64,000 nucleotides of DNA from Pueribacillus sp041725775 (GTDB lineage: Bacteria > Bacillota > Bacilli > Bacillales > UBA6769). This document shows positions 14,428 through 23,393 of this stretch, in pieces (the first letter of the stretch is position 1; each line of letters starts with the position of its first letter). The position numbers were made by a program, and so were the translations under genes. The DNA lies in assembly GCF_041725775.1 (NCBI RefSeq), contig NZ_JBEUEL010000014.1, positions 1 to 64,000 on the forward strand, in the 5' to 3' direction. The notes below the pieces were generated by a model that saw only the letters and a program-made list of their open reading frames with translations, did not search any database and was not told where the DNA came from.

Positions 14428-14913
14428 ATGAATAAATTTTTCAGTATCGTTTTCATGCTTGGATTTGCCCTTGTCGCATGTGCACAGGACAATACAGCGC
14501 CAGACAACCCGACGATTAATGAAGAGCCTAGGATAGACAACACGAATGATTCAAATGAAGAGAACAATGAGATAACCGAAAAAATCGATGAGCTTCCTTT
14601 TAACAAGTTTGAGCTTGATGTTGACTATGATGACAAATTTGATGTTGAAGTGGAACTTGAACGAAATCCTAGCGGAAACATTGATGTTGAATACCGTGAT
14701 GAACGTAAAGGTGTTGATGAAAGAGGAGGAGAAGCGTTTCATTTACTATATGAGAAGTTAAAAAATCTAGACATCGATCAAAACTTAACTGATGACGAAG
14801 TGATTGCTAACGTCCTACAAACGTTTGAGTTAAATAGAGATTATACAGAACTTGACTTAGTCATCGTTTTTAATGATGGAACAAGAAGAGAGTATATTGA
14901 CGAAAAAAAATAA
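14428..14913 (+). CDS. YusW-like lipoprotein
   Basis: Secreted lipoprotein of 161 residues: signal peptide MNKFFSIVFMLGFALVACA with lipobox LVAC and Cys at about residue 18, an acidic low-complexity linker (residues 25-50, DNTNDSNEENNE) and a C-terminal domain resembling the YusW-like family (FELDVDYDDKFDVEVELE, DLVIVFNDGTRREY). It is expected on the outer face of the membrane; its function is unknown. AGAGGGAGTG precedes the ATG. It is downstream of a structured RNA-like element that could control it. Confidence 0.8.
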   Translation: MNKFFSIVFMLGFALVACAQDNTAPDNPTINEEPRIDNTNDSNEENNEITEKIDELPFNKFELDVDYDDKFDVEVELERNPSGNIDVEYRDERKGVDERGGEAFHLLYEKLKNLDIDQNLTDDEVIANVLQTFELNRDYTELDLVIVFNDGTRREYIDEKK

Positions 14914-15012
14914 ACAATGACGTAAATTTCACATTTATAAAGACCTTTTGTGCGGAAAATATAGTAAAATGCCATATAAAGAAAACAATATAATAAAGAG
15001 TGAGGAGTTCAT

Positions 15013-15288
15013 ATGGCAAAACGTATATTTCTTGCACTATTACTAATGTTTATTTTTCCGATACAACAAATCGAAGCGAAATATGAATTAAAAGTAGCTG
15101 AAAACGAATCCATAAATGTTAACACGACTATGGTGGTAGTTGCAGATGATATTGAAGGGAAAGTTCCTGCAAAAGAAGCCCACGAAAATTCAGAGAAGTG
15201 GGTAAACATCTTTTTAATCGTTATTTTTATACTTGCTGCAGTTGGCTTAACAGCAATCGGAATTGTTATCTTTAAAAGCAAAAAATAA
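15013..15288 (+). CDS. Small exported or membrane protein, unknown
   Basis: A 91-residue protein with a signal-like N-terminus (ending near QQIEA) and a C-terminal transmembrane helix (WVNIFLIVIFILAAVGLTAI) followed by a short basic tail (FKSKK), the layout of a small type I membrane protein with about 40 residues outside. GAGGAG precedes the ATG. A strong terminator follows directly. Not recognised; no homologous function recalled. Confidence 0.7.
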   Translation: MAKRIFLALLLMFIFPIQQIEAKYELKVAENESINVNTTMVVVADDIEGKVPAKEAHENSEKWVNIFLIVIFILAAVGLTAIGIVIFKSKK

Positions 15289-15320
15289 AACCTGATTCTT
15301 AGCGAAGAATCAGGTTTTAT
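15289..15320. terminator. Terminator between the membrane-protein gene and fbpB
   Basis: AACCTGATTCTT (15289-15300) pairs perfectly with AAGAATCAGGTT (15305-15316) around AGCG, followed by TTATTA. Convergent genes on both sides suggest use in both directions. Confidence 0.88.
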
Positions 15321-15325
15321 TATAC

Positions 15326-15475
15326 TTATGAGCCTGTTTTAGTATATTTAGCACGTCTAGCGTACTTTTCATCAAGTCTTTTTTCAATCGCTTCCATTTC
15401 TTTATCATTTCTCATTAGTTCTTTTTTATTTTCGTTTACAAGATCTTTAAATGTTAACATTTTTACTCTTCTCAT
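15326..15475 (-). CDS. FbpB-family small basic protein
   Basis: A 49-residue protein, MRRVKMLTFKDLVNENKKEL and so on, matching the FbpB small basic protein family (T-F-x-x-L-V-x-E-N-K-x-E-L, then IEKRLDEKYARR). In B. subtilis FbpB works with the Fur-regulated small RNA FsrA in iron sparing; many bacilli carry further paralogs of unknown role. AGGAGTGTGAG lies upstream of the ATG. I could not find a clear Fur box, so iron control is not shown here. Confidence 0.82.
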   Translation of the reverse strand: MRRVKMLTFKDLVNENKKELMRNDKEMEAIEKRLDEKYARRAKYTKTGS

Positions 15476-15585
15476 GTTAACTCTCACACTCCTAAGCTTA
15501 TTTTGTAGAGCGACTTATTATCTATCTTTATTATATCCCGAATCGTGGATATTTAATCACATAATTATTAAAATTGTTTGAACTT

Positions 15586-15639
15586 TATAATGTTTTCGAT
15601 ATTGGTTGCATGTTTTTTCATATGAACATATACTCATAT
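15586..15639 (+). promoter_or_regulatory. -10 element and ArsR/CzrA-type operator
   Basis: TATAAT (15586-15591) is followed by the imperfect palindrome ATATGAACATATACTCATAT (15620-15639), which looks like the SmtB/ArsR-family operators (ATATGAACA..TCATAT type). It lies between the promoter and the ribosome site of the ArsR gene, so metal-relieved autorepression of the metal cassette is likely. Confidence 0.65.
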
Positions 15640-15657
15640 AGAGGAGATGAATTTTAC

Positions 15658-15975
15658 ATGAAAGATGAGATTGATAATCGACAAAATGAGCTAGATGAAG
15701 AAACGTTATATTTAGTTTCGCAAACATTTAAGGCACTATCTGATCCGACAAGAATACGTATTCTTGTTTTACTTTCACAAAAAGAATGCTCGGTTAATGA
15801 AATTGCACATACACTTTCACTTTCTCAATCATCAGTTTCACATCAACTTCGTCTATTAAAAAACTTACGTCTTGTTAAATTTAGAAGAGAGGGGACATCC
15901 TTATACTATTCCCCTGATGATGAACACGTAATGTCTATTTTGAAACAGACGATTCATCACGTTTTACATGATTAA
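15658..15975 (+). CDS. ArsR/SmtB-family metal-sensing repressor (CzrA-like)
   Basis: Winged-helix repressor of 105 residues. The recognition helix is VNEIAHTLSLSQSSVSHQLR. The C-terminal helix carries the complete alpha-5 metal site pattern Asp88-x-His90 and His101-x2-His104 (DEH...HHVLH), known from CzrA/SmtB to sense zinc and cobalt; the N-terminal cysteine set of CadC-type cadmium/lead sensors is absent. GAGGAGATGA precedes the ATG at 15658; the longer frame to 15574 runs over the operator. It is followed 16 bases later by the P1B-ATPase it probably represses. Confidence 0.9.
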   Translation: MKDEIDNRQNELDEETLYLVSQTFKALSDPTRIRILVLLSQKECSVNEIAHTLSLSQSSVSHQLRLLKNLRLVKFRREGTSLYYSPDDEHVMSILKQTIHHVLHD

Positions 15976-15991
15976 AGGGAGAGGGAATGAC

Positions 15992-18067
15992 ATGAAGGAA
16001 TATAAAGTAAAAGGCCTATCGTGTCCAAACTGTACGCTAGAAATGGAATCAAAAATAAAAGAGCTCGATCATGCCGGTAATTCTCAATTGAGTTATACGA
16101 AAGGAAAGCTTATTATTCATGAGAATGTAAATTTAACAAAAGTCCAAGACATTTTGTCAACTGAAAATGCAGTAATTATTGCTGATGATGAGGAGCATAC
16201 ACATATAGGTATGAATCGTGAAAAATGGCTTTTAATAGGTTCAGCAACTCTGTTTTTTGTAGCGCTAACACTGGATTTCACGCTTTACAATTCTTTTTTT
16301 GTAATTCCAATCTATTTAACAGCAATGGTGATAAGTGGCTATAAAACATTTATTAAAGGTCTACGTAATCTTGTTAAGTTTACATTTACGATCGATACAT
16401 TAATGACGGTTGCGTTAATCGGAGCGGTTGCGATCGGTGAGTGGAAAGAAGGAACACTTGTCGCTATTTTGTTTGGCTTAAATGAATATTTAGAAGGTTT
16501 AGGTATGGAAAAGGCACGTAACTCAGTAGAAAAGCTTCTCGATCTAGCTCCCAAAACAGCAACGATGATTAAAAATGGAATGGAGAAGCTTGTACCCGTT
16601 GAATCGTTGCAAGTTGGGGACGTCGTCTTAATTAAAGCTGGTGAAACAATCCCATCTGATGGTGTCGTCATTGAAGGGAAAAGTTCAGTTAATGAAGCGG
16701 CGATTACAGGTGAGTCTTTACCTGTAGAAAAAGAATCTGGTGAAAGCCTGTTTGGAGGAAGTATTAATAACGAAGGTATATTGAAAGTAAAAGTTACGAA
16801 AGCATTTGAAGATTCATCACTTGCGAAAATTTTGCATTTAGTCGAAAATGCACAAGAAACAAAAACGCCTACAGAACTTTTTATCAATCGATTTGCTAAA
16901 TATTACACGCCATTTATTATGATTTTTGCGGCTTTAGTTACGATTGTCCCTCCACTTCTTTTTGAGTTATCATGGGAGAAATCACTTTATCAAGGATTGG
17001 CGGTCCTCATCGTTGGCTGTCCATGTGCGTTAATACTTTCGTCACCAATTGCTAACATTTCAGGAATAACGAGGAATGCAAGAAATGGTATTCTAGTTAA
17101 AGGATCGGTATTTTTAGAATTACTTGGTAAACTAAATATGCTCGTTTTTGATAAAACAGGTACACTAACGAAAGGTGAGCCTCACGTTGAAAAAACAATT
17201 GTTTATGACGATTCATTATTTTACCCCGTCGTGGCTGCCATTGAAAAAAAGTCGACACACCCTTTAGCGAAAGCGATTATGCAAAAAGTAGAACCACTTG
17301 TTCCACATTTAGAAGATGCGACCAATGTCAGAGCAATTGCCGGACAAGGTTTAAAAGCAGTTGTAAATGGCGAGTCTTATTGGGTTGGTAATGAAAAAAA
17401 CTTGCAACATTTGGAGATGTTAGAGGAAGTTAAGAGCGACATTCAAAAGCTTAAAAAAGAAGGATTAACACTCGTTATTGTAGCGAGCGAAAGACACATT
17501 TTAGGAATATTTGGAATTTCAGATGAAGTTCGTCCAGAAAGTAGATGGGTAATTCAAGCGCTTGATAAAGTTGGTATTCATAAAACGGTTATGTTAACAG
17601 GAGACCACGAACAAACGGCAAATAAAGTTGCAAAGCAAGTCGGAATGGCATCCGTCTATAGTAACTTATTACCTGAACAAAAAGCGGAAAAAATTAAAAA
17701 AATGATCAATGACGGTAACATAGTCGGGATGGTCGGAGACGGGATAAATGATGCTCCTGCATTGGCGACTGCCAACGTCGGCATTGCGATGGGAAAAGGA
17801 ACAGATAGTGCGATCGACACAGCAGACGTCGTTCTTATGCAGGACCACTTAGGTAAATTGCCGAGTGCGATTCGTATCGCTAGAAGGGTGAACCGTTTAA
17901 TAAAAATTAATATCTCTATTGCATTAAGTCTTAAAGCAATCGCCCTTTTGTTAACAATTCCGGGTTTGCTAACACTTTGGATAGCAATATTATCGGATAT
18001 GGGAGCAACAATCATCGTAACGATTTTAAGTTTAACCGTGATGATTGAACGAAAACATAAAACATAA
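15992..18067 (+). CDS. Heavy-metal exporting P1B-type ATPase (Zn/Cd/Co)
   Basis: Integral membrane pump of 691 residues that uses ATP to expel divalent soft metals. In order: an N-terminal HMA domain with GLSCPNC (Cys11, Cys14), membrane helices, actuator motif AITGESLP, the transmembrane metal site CPCALILSSP, the phosphorylation motif DKTGTLTKG, MLTGDHEQTA and the hinge motif GDGINDAPAL. The CPC motif fits the zinc/cadmium/lead and copper groups; the adjacent CzrA-like sensor favours Zn/Cd/Co. Start at 15992 follows GGGAGAGGGAATGAC; the ORF begins earlier within the arsR stop region. Confidence 0.93.
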   Translation: MKEYKVKGLSCPNCTLEMESKIKELDHAGNSQLSYTKGKLIIHENVNLTKVQDILSTENAVIIADDEEHTHIGMNREKWLLIGSATLFFVALTLDFTLYNSFFVIPIYLTAMVISGYKTFIKGLRNLVKFTFTIDTLMTVALIGAVAIGEWKEGTLVAILFGLNEYLEGLGMEKARNSVEKLLDLAPKTATMIKNGMEKLVPVESLQVGDVVLIKAGETIPSDGVVIEGKSSVNEAAITGESLPVEKESGESLFGGSINNEGILKVKVTKAFEDSSLAKILHLVENAQETKTPTELFINRFAKYYTPFIMIFAALVTIVPPLLFELSWEKSLYQGLAVLIVGCPCALILSSPIANISGITRNARNGILVKGSVFLELLGKLNMLVFDKTGTLTKGEPHVEKTIVYDDSLFYPVVAAIEKKSTHPLAKAIMQKVEPLVPHLEDATNVRAIAGQGLKAVVNGESYWVGNEKNLQHLEMLEEVKSDIQKLKKEGLTLVIVASERHILGIFGISDEVRPESRWVIQALDKVGIHKTVMLTGDHEQTANKVAKQVGMASVYSNLLPEQKAEKIKKMINDGNIVGMVGDGINDAPALATANVGIAMGKGTDSAIDTADVVLMQDHLGKLPSAIRIARRVNRLIKINISIALSLKAIALLLTIPGLLTLWIAILSDMGATIIVTILSLTVMIERKHKT

Positions 18068-18095
18068 GCATGAGTAAAGGTAGGGACATCATTCA

Positions 18096-18689
18096 ATGAA
18101 TAAAAAAAGACAAAATATAACGATATTAATTGTATTACTCGTACTGTCCTCAATTGGTGGTTTAGCCTACTGGCTATGGGTTAAATCAATCGCTTTACCA
18201 ATGCTTGGCGAGATTGATAAATATGAGGCAGAAACTGTTTCAGATGAATCGTATACAATTGAGGATGGAAAAATAAAACTGATTACGATAGCTGAAAGTG
18301 GTTGTCCATCTGATTGTCAAGACATGTTTGCGAGACTAGACCCTTTACAACAAGATTTAATTGATGAAAAAGCATTTGTCGCTAGAGCCGTTATGTTAAC
18401 AATCGTTGAAGATGAAGCAGATAAACCAATGTTTAAAAGTTATTTAGAGAAATATAATGTCGATGAAAATGGATGGAAAATCTTAATTTTGCCTGAACAA
18501 CAGCGTACGGAGATCATCAATAGTATTAAAAAATCGAAAGAAGACGAAAGAAAATTAACGTTAGTCGATGCAAATGGCAAAATTCGTCAGCATTATAACA
18601 TTGAAGTAGAAGAAGAAAAAGAACAACTTTTAAAAGACGTGTCTCAACTCATTCGTATTCAACAACAGTCCATTGAAGAACGCAGATAA
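18096..18689 (+). CDS. SCO1/SenC-like membrane-anchored thioredoxin-fold protein
   Basis: A 197-residue protein with an N-terminal membrane anchor (ITILIVLLVLSSIGGLAYWLW) and an extracytoplasmic thioredoxin-like domain carrying ESGCPSDC, the C-x3-C pair typical of SCO copper chaperones or thiol reductases. LTLVDANGKIRQHYNI corresponds to the C-terminal strand of the fold. It follows the P-type ATPase by 28 bases and is probably in the same transcript, so it may handle metal or protect thiols at the membrane. The link between an SCO-like protein and a Zn/Cd-type sensor is unusual; copper cannot be excluded as the substrate. Confidence 0.72.
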   Translation: MNKKRQNITILIVLLVLSSIGGLAYWLWVKSIALPMLGEIDKYEAETVSDESYTIEDGKIKLITIAESGCPSDCQDMFARLDPLQQDLIDEKAFVARAVMLTIVEDEADKPMFKSYLEKYNVDENGWKILILPEQQRTEIINSIKKSKEDERKLTLVDANGKIRQHYNIEVEEEKEQLLKDVSQLIRIQQQSIEERR

Positions 18690-18699
18690 TAGAAAAAGA

Positions 18700-18738
18700 A
18701 AGAATCGCCGTTAAAATAACGCGCGATTCTTTTTTTTA
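18700..18738. terminator. Terminator between the metal cassette and yqhP
   Basis: AAGAATCG (18700-18707) pairs with CGATTCTT (18724-18731), with an inner GTTA/TAAC helix, and a run of eight T follows. The convergent yqhP stop lies within it. Confidence 0.85.
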
Positions 18739-19106
18739 CTTTTTCGTCCTTCGATAACCGTAAAATTATGCTTCTCATTTTTTTTCGTTAATGAAGGTTT
18801 TTGTTTTTTTAATTTATGGGGGTTTGACCCAACTACCCGCAAGTGAGGAGCTTTAATACGAGATTTATGCTTTTGTTTTAGACGTTTTTTCGACTGTTTT
18901 ACAGCTTGTTCATATTTTCGATCTGAGCCGTTCGTTTTATTTCTGAAGAATATTCGATATACCGCAAAAAATATGCCAAAGATTAACCCGTATATGAGTA
19001 ACATTTGCAACAGTCGTGTCGGCTCTTTAAATAGATAAGCAGTAAAGCCGATGACAGCGAGGACGATTAAACTTGGGACGACGATTCGCGATACACGGAT
19101 AGGCAA
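18711..19106 (-). CDS. yqhP: YqhP (SA1362-like) membrane protein
   Basis: A 131-residue protein with two N-terminal membrane helices (IVVPSLIVLAVIGFTAYLF and LLQMLLIYGLIFGIFFAVY) and a long, very basic cytoplasmic tail (KKRLKQKHKSRIK, RKSKKKNR). It matches YqhP of B. subtilis by position next to yqhQ and by its layout. Function unknown. It lies downstream of yqhQ in the same direction with a short gap, so the two are probably co-transcribed. Confidence 0.82.
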   Translation of the reverse strand: MPIRVSRIVVPSLIVLAVIGFTAYLFKEPTRLLQMLLIYGLIFGIFFAVYRIFFRNKTNGSDRKYEQAVKQSKKRLKQKHKSRIKAPHLRVVGSNPHKLKKQKPSLTKKNEKHNFTVIEGRKSKKKNRALF

Positions 19107-19135
19107 CGATCACACCTCCTTAGACGTACAAGCGA

Positions 19136-20086
19136 TTAAACGATAGACTCTTGTTTACGTAATTCATATTGTTCGTCTCTTTTTAGCATTTCCTGAAAAG
19201 ATGAAATTGAAACCTCAACCTGTTTATTTGTCGGCTCCTTTGTTGTTAGAAGCTGTAACCATAGTCCAGGATATCCGAGCGCTTTAAGAACTGGAATGTT
19301 ACGAAGTTTATTTGTAAATTGCAACACTTCAAACGAAATGCCGAGCACGACTGGAATTAATAAAATCCGATATACAAGTCTTTGCCATAACGGATCATAG
19401 GGAACAAACATATAAACGAGAATACCGACAAAAACGGTAAATAATATGAAACTGCTTCCACACCTGTAATGAAGTCGAGATTGCTTCTGAACATTTTCAA
19501 CCGTTAGAGGTAAACCATTTTCGTACGCATTAATTACTTTATGCTCGGCCCCGTGGTATTGAAACACTTTCTTAATAAGAGGTGTCATCGATATAAAATA
19601 AATGTATCCGAGCAACAAAATTAATTTTATAAGACCTTCAATTAAATTTTGTTCAATCCGACCAGGAAAAATCGGCAACATAAAATTTGCGGTTATGGCT
19701 GGAATGAGGGTGAATATAAATTTACCAAACAAAAAGGAAAGAACACCGATTACAGCTGCTCCTAAAATTAAACTTAACTTCGATGTTTCTTTTTCTCGAT
19801 TAACTAGTTCAATCTCATCGTCTTTCGGATCGACATCATATCGATCAGATGAAAAATTTAAATGTTTCGTCCCATTTGCACTCGCTTCAACAAGCGCGAC
19901 ACAACCACGAACAAATGGGATTTTCTTCAATTTGTTTATAAACGGACGTTCCTTTTTCTGTACTTCAAAATATTCAATTGAATCGTCTTTTCGTCTAATT
20001 GCTGTTACGTATGTATTTTTACCACCGAACATGACACCTTCGATGACCGCTTGCCCACCGTAAGCAGGCTTTCTATTATTCGCCAC
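19136..20086 (-). CDS. yqhQ: YqhQ, DUF1385 membrane protein
   Basis: A 316-residue DUF1385 protein. It begins MANNRKPAYGGQAVIEGVMF, with the family's conserved GGQAVIEGVM, and has four to five membrane helices in the middle. FQYHGAEHKVINAYENGLPL carries the conserved H-G-A-E-H-K motif, which suggests a catalytic or metal-binding site at the membrane. The start is GTG at 20086. Conserved in Firmicutes next to aroQ and efp; biochemical function not established to my knowledge. Confidence 0.9.
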   Translation of the reverse strand: MANNRKPAYGGQAVIEGVMFGGKNTYVTAIRRKDDSIEYFEVQKKERPFINKLKKIPFVRGCVALVEASANGTKHLNFSSDRYDVDPKDDEIELVNREKETSKLSLILGAAVIGVLSFLFGKFIFTLIPAITANFMLPIFPGRIEQNLIEGLIKLILLLGYIYFISMTPLIKKVFQYHGAEHKVINAYENGLPLTVENVQKQSRLHYRCGSSFILFTVFVGILVYMFVPYDPLWQRLVYRILLIPVVLGISFEVLQFTNKLRNIPVLKALGYPGLWLQLLTTKEPTNKQVEVSISSFQEMLKRDEQYELRKQESIV

Positions 20087-20235
20087 TCTCCATCACCAAC
20101 CTTACTAGAGACTCGTTACTTCACTTCTATATTACAGGATAATGATAAAAACCTCTACATTCAATATATTCGTGTTCAATCTCCTCTATAATTATTTCAT
20201 TTTGTGACCATATTACAAAAGAGGTGATTAAAGCG

Positions 20236-20736
20236 ATGCCAAAGAATGATCAAAAACAACAAAACACTGGACAAATTGAAACAACAGATTTTACAGCACT
20301 TGTCGCATTAATTGGATTTTTTGGTGGCTTAATTTGGGGAGTCGTTTATTTTATTGCTTATTATTTAAATTTAACAGATGTCGGTCCAGCTTTAATATTA
20401 AATCCGTGGGCATTAGGTGAGTGGAAAAATAAAATACTTGGTCAACTGATCGGTATCATTGCAATAAGTATGATTTCAATCGGAATTGCTTTTTTATACC
20501 GAGCGTTATTTGCGAAGTTTAAAAGCATTACGTTAAGTTTATTATTTGGTGTCAGTTTATGGGGATTCGTCTTTTATTTATTAAAGCCTATGTTCCCCGA
20601 TTTAAAGCCCCTTTCAGAAATTGGTTGGAATACAATTGTTACAACCGTTTGTATTTTTTTATTGTATGGATTATTTATCGGATATTCGATTTCTTTTCAT
20701 TATGAAGAAAGACAAACTGCCTATTCAAAAAAATAA
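20236..20736 (+). CDS. yqhR: YqhR membrane protein
   Basis: A 166-residue protein with four predicted membrane helices, matching YqhR by position between divergent yqhQ and aroQ. AGAGGTGAT (20220-20228) is the ribosome site for the ATG at 20236; the GTG at 20224 lies inside it and is not the start. Function unknown. It may be co-transcribed with aroQ, 67 bases downstream. Confidence 0.83.
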   Translation: MPKNDQKQQNTGQIETTDFTALVALIGFFGGLIWGVVYFIAYYLNLTDVGPALILNPWALGEWKNKILGQLIGIIAISMISIGIAFLYRALFAKFKSITLSLLFGVSLWGFVFYLLKPMFPDLKPLSEIGWNTIVTTVCIFLLYGLFIGYSISFHYEERQTAYSKK

Positions 20737-20803
20737 TGCTGTGCTAAAATGGTTTTGATATCAACCAATTTATAGTAAGTAATAATGAGAAGAAGGCGAT
20801 CAT

Positions 20804-21235
20804 TTGAAAAAGATTTATGTCATTAATGGACCTAATTTAAATCGATTAGGCAAACGAGAACCAGAAGTGTACGGTAAACACACTATAGAGGATCTTGAAA
20901 AAATGTTATTTCCATTAGGTGATGATTTTGGGTGTACGTTTATTTTTAAACAATCGAATCATGAAGGAAATATTATCGATTGGATTCATGAAGCAGAAGA
21001 TGAACAAGCGATTGGGGTTGTTTTAAACCCTGGAGCTTTTACGCATTACAGTTACGCGATTCGCGATGCAGTAGCGAGCATTCGTGTTCCTGTTATTGAA
21101 GTACATATTTCGAATGTCCATTCGCGCGAAGCATTTCGGCACACTTCTGTTATTTCACCTGTAACAGAAGGACAGATCGTCGGTTTCGGCTTTTACGGTT
21201 ACAAGATGGCGGCATTAGCATTTCTTGAACGATAA
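20804..21235 (+). CDS. aroQ: 3-dehydroquinate dehydratase, type II
   Basis: Cytosolic shikimate-pathway enzyme of 143 residues converting 3-dehydroquinate to 3-dehydroshikimate. The type II signature is intact: INGPNLNRLGKREPEVYG with the catalytic Tyr, and NPGAFTHYSYAIRDA with the catalytic His. The start is TTG at 20804, preceded by AGAAGGCGATC. It corresponds to yqhS of B. subtilis and keeps the same neighbours (yqhR, yqhT, efp). Confidence 0.96.
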   Translation: MKKIYVINGPNLNRLGKREPEVYGKHTIEDLEKMLFPLGDDFGCTFIFKQSNHEGNIIDWIHEAEDEQAIGVVLNPGAFTHYSYAIRDAVASIRVPVIEVHISNVHSREAFRHTSVISPVTEGQIVGFGFYGYKMAALAFLER

Positions 21236-21256
21236 TATAGCTGGTGGTGAAAGGTT

Positions 21257-22318
21257 ATGAACCGTCTCGAAAAATTAAGAATTCATATGCGTTCGGAAAA
21301 CATTGACGGCTTACTCATTACGAGTTCAAGCAATTTGAGGTATATGACGCATTTTACTGGTACGGCAGGAATGGCTCTAGTTACTAATACAGACGCTGTT
21401 TTTATTACTGATTTCCGCTATACTGAACAAGCGCGCGAGCAAGCGAAACATTACGAAGTAGTCGAACATAAAGGGAGTATTTTAGACGAATTAGCGAAAC
21501 AAGTCGAACGATTACGTGTGGAGCGATTAGGATTTGAACAAGAACATGTGACGTTTTATACATACGAACAGTATCGGAAAAAATTAACGAGTGAATTAGT
21601 TCCAACGTCAAATTTGATTGAAAAACTAAGACTCGTTAAAGATGAGTCAGAAATTAAACGATTAAAAGATGCTGCCAAAATTGCGGATGATGCTTTTGAG
21701 TATATTCTATCTATGATTAAACCAGGCATTAGTGAACGAGCTGTTGCAAATGAGCTTGAATTTTTTATGCGAAAACATGGTGCAACATCGTCTTCTTTTG
21801 ATATTATTGTCGCTTCGGGAACGAGATCCGCTCTTCCACATGGGGTTGCCAGTGATAAAGTAATCGAACGCGGAGAGTTAGTTACCCTTGATTTCGGGGC
21901 TTATTATAAGGGGTACTGCTCTGATCTTACGAGAACTATTGCTGTTGGTGAACCAGATCATAAGTTAAAAGAAATTTACGACATCGTGCTTAAAGCGCAA
22001 AAATTAGCTGTTGCGCAAATAAAACCAGGTATGTCTGGTAAAGAAGCTGACGCAATTGCGCGTAATTATATAAGCGACAATGGATATGGCGATTATTTCG
22101 GCCATTCGACAGGACACGGAATTGGACTTGATATCCATGAAGGACCTACACTTTCAATGAAAAGTACACATTTGCTTGAAAAAGGGATGGTAGTTACAAT
22201 AGAACCTGGTATTTATTTATCAGGAGTTGGCGGTGTAAGAATTGAAGATGATATTGTGTTAACGGAACATGGAAATGAACGTATAACTTACTCACCAAAA
22301 GATCTGATTATTTTATGA
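21257..22318 (+). CDS. yqhT: Xaa-Pro peptidase, M24 family (YqhT)
   Basis: Metallopeptidase of 353 residues expected to cleave X-Pro bonds. An N-terminal creatinase-like domain is followed by the pita-bread domain with all five metal ligands in order: DFGAYYKGYCSDLTRT (two Asp), GHSTGHGIGLDIHE (His), EPGIY (Glu) and GGVRIEDDI (Glu). A ribosome site GGTGGTGAAAGG precedes the ATG. It is 21 bases after aroQ and 24 before efp, so the three form one transcript. Confidence 0.94.
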   Translation: MNRLEKLRIHMRSENIDGLLITSSSNLRYMTHFTGTAGMALVTNTDAVFITDFRYTEQAREQAKHYEVVEHKGSILDELAKQVERLRVERLGFEQEHVTFYTYEQYRKKLTSELVPTSNLIEKLRLVKDESEIKRLKDAAKIADDAFEYILSMIKPGISERAVANELEFFMRKHGATSSSFDIIVASGTRSALPHGVASDKVIERGELVTLDFGAYYKGYCSDLTRTIAVGEPDHKLKEIYDIVLKAQKLAVAQIKPGMSGKEADAIARNYISDNGYGDYFGHSTGHGIGLDIHEGPTLSMKSTHLLEKGMVVTIEPGIYLSGVGGVRIEDDIVLTEHGNERITYSPKDLIIL

Positions 22319-22342
22319 CCGAATTGAGGAGGAACGATACGA

Positions 22343-22900
22343 ATGATTTCAGTAAATGATTTTAAAACAGGGATGACGATAAAAGTAGATGGCGGTATTT
22401 GGCAAGTGATGGAATTTCAACATGTGAAACCTGGAAAAGGTGCAGCCTTTGTTCGTTCGAAGCTACGTAATTTACGGAATGGTTCAATTCAAGAAAAAAC
22501 GTTTCGTGCGGGGGAAAAAGTAGAAAGAGCTCATATAGAAAATCGGAGAATGCAATATTTATATGCGAGTGGTGATACGCATGCGTTTATGGATACTGAA
22601 ACATACGAGCAAACAGAATTACCAGCTTCTCAACTTGAATACGAATTAAACTTTCTTAAAGAAAATATGGAAGTCCATATTCGTACATATGAAGGAGAAA
22701 CACTTGGAGTGGAACTTCCAAATACAGTTGAGTTGGAAGTAGTTAAAACAGAACCCGGTATTAAAGGTGATACAGCGAGTGGAGGCTCAAAACCTGCTGA
22801 ACTAGAAACAGGTTACGTTGTACAAGTTCCACTTTTCGTTAATGAAGGCGATCGCCTTATTATTGATACAACAAAAGGGGAGTATATTTCAAGGGCATAA
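22343..22900 (+). CDS. efp: Elongation factor P
   Basis: Translation factor of 185 residues that relieves ribosome stalling at proline runs. The loop VKPGKGAAF carries Lys32, the residue that is modified in Bacillus EF-P. All three domains are present; the C-terminal one contains QVPLFVNEGDRLIIDT. GAGGAGG lies upstream of the ATG. It is the last gene of the aroQ-yqhT-efp run and is followed by a strong terminator. Confidence 0.98.
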   Translation: MISVNDFKTGMTIKVDGGIWQVMEFQHVKPGKGAAFVRSKLRNLRNGSIQEKTFRAGEKVERAHIENRRMQYLYASGDTHAFMDTETYEQTELPASQLEYELNFLKENMEVHIRTYEGETLGVELPNTVELEVVKTEPGIKGDTASGGSKPAELETGYVVQVPLFVNEGDRLIIDTTKGEYISRA

Positions 22901-22923
22901 TATTATAAGAATGATGATTGAGG

Positions 22924-22955
22924 AGACTTTCTGCAAATGCAGGAAGTCTTTTTTT
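22924..22955 (+). terminator. Terminator after efp
   Basis: AGACTTTCTGCA (22924-22935) pairs with TGCAGGAAGTCT (22938-22949) with one G-T pair, followed by T6. Confidence 0.9.
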
Positions 22956-23017
22956 ATGTGTCTTTTCATAGGCTCTAATACAAGCTTGCCAAATGGAATG
23001 AAGATGAAAGGAAGAAG

Positions 23018-23311
23018 ATGATGAAGGTCTTTCGTAACTTTCAAACTCAACTTGAACCTGGTTTATTTGGAATGGTTCTCCTCCGAGTCATTTCATCAAT
23101 GATAGAACTTACTGCAGCGATTGCTATGTTTTATTTCAATGATATAAGAAAAGCATTAGTGATTAATTCCTTTTTAGCCGTTGTCGGACCATTAGTATTT
23201 ATATCAGCGACATCAATCGGGCTTATTAGCGTAGCTAATACCGTTTCCTTTGGGAAACTATCCCTCATCATTATTGGAGTGATCTTTATCCTTATCGGAA
23301 TTTTAAAATAA
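23018..23311 (+). CDS. yqhV: YqhV, DUF2619 membrane protein
   Basis: A 97-residue protein with three predicted membrane helices, matching YqhV by size and by its place between efp and spoIIIAA. Two tandem ATGs (23018, 23021) follow GGAAGAAG. In B. subtilis it belongs to the sporulation neighbourhood; its function is unknown. Confidence 0.85.
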   Translation: MMKVFRNFQTQLEPGLFGMVLLRVISSMIELTAAIAMFYFNDIRKALVINSFLAVVGPLVFISATSIGLISVANTVSFGKLSLIIIGVIFILIGILK

Positions 23312-23393
23312 TGGAAAGGTATAATTTGTCCACTTAATCATAAAGTTTACTATACAGAATGCCGAATGAATACGAGCAGATTGAGGGATAAAG

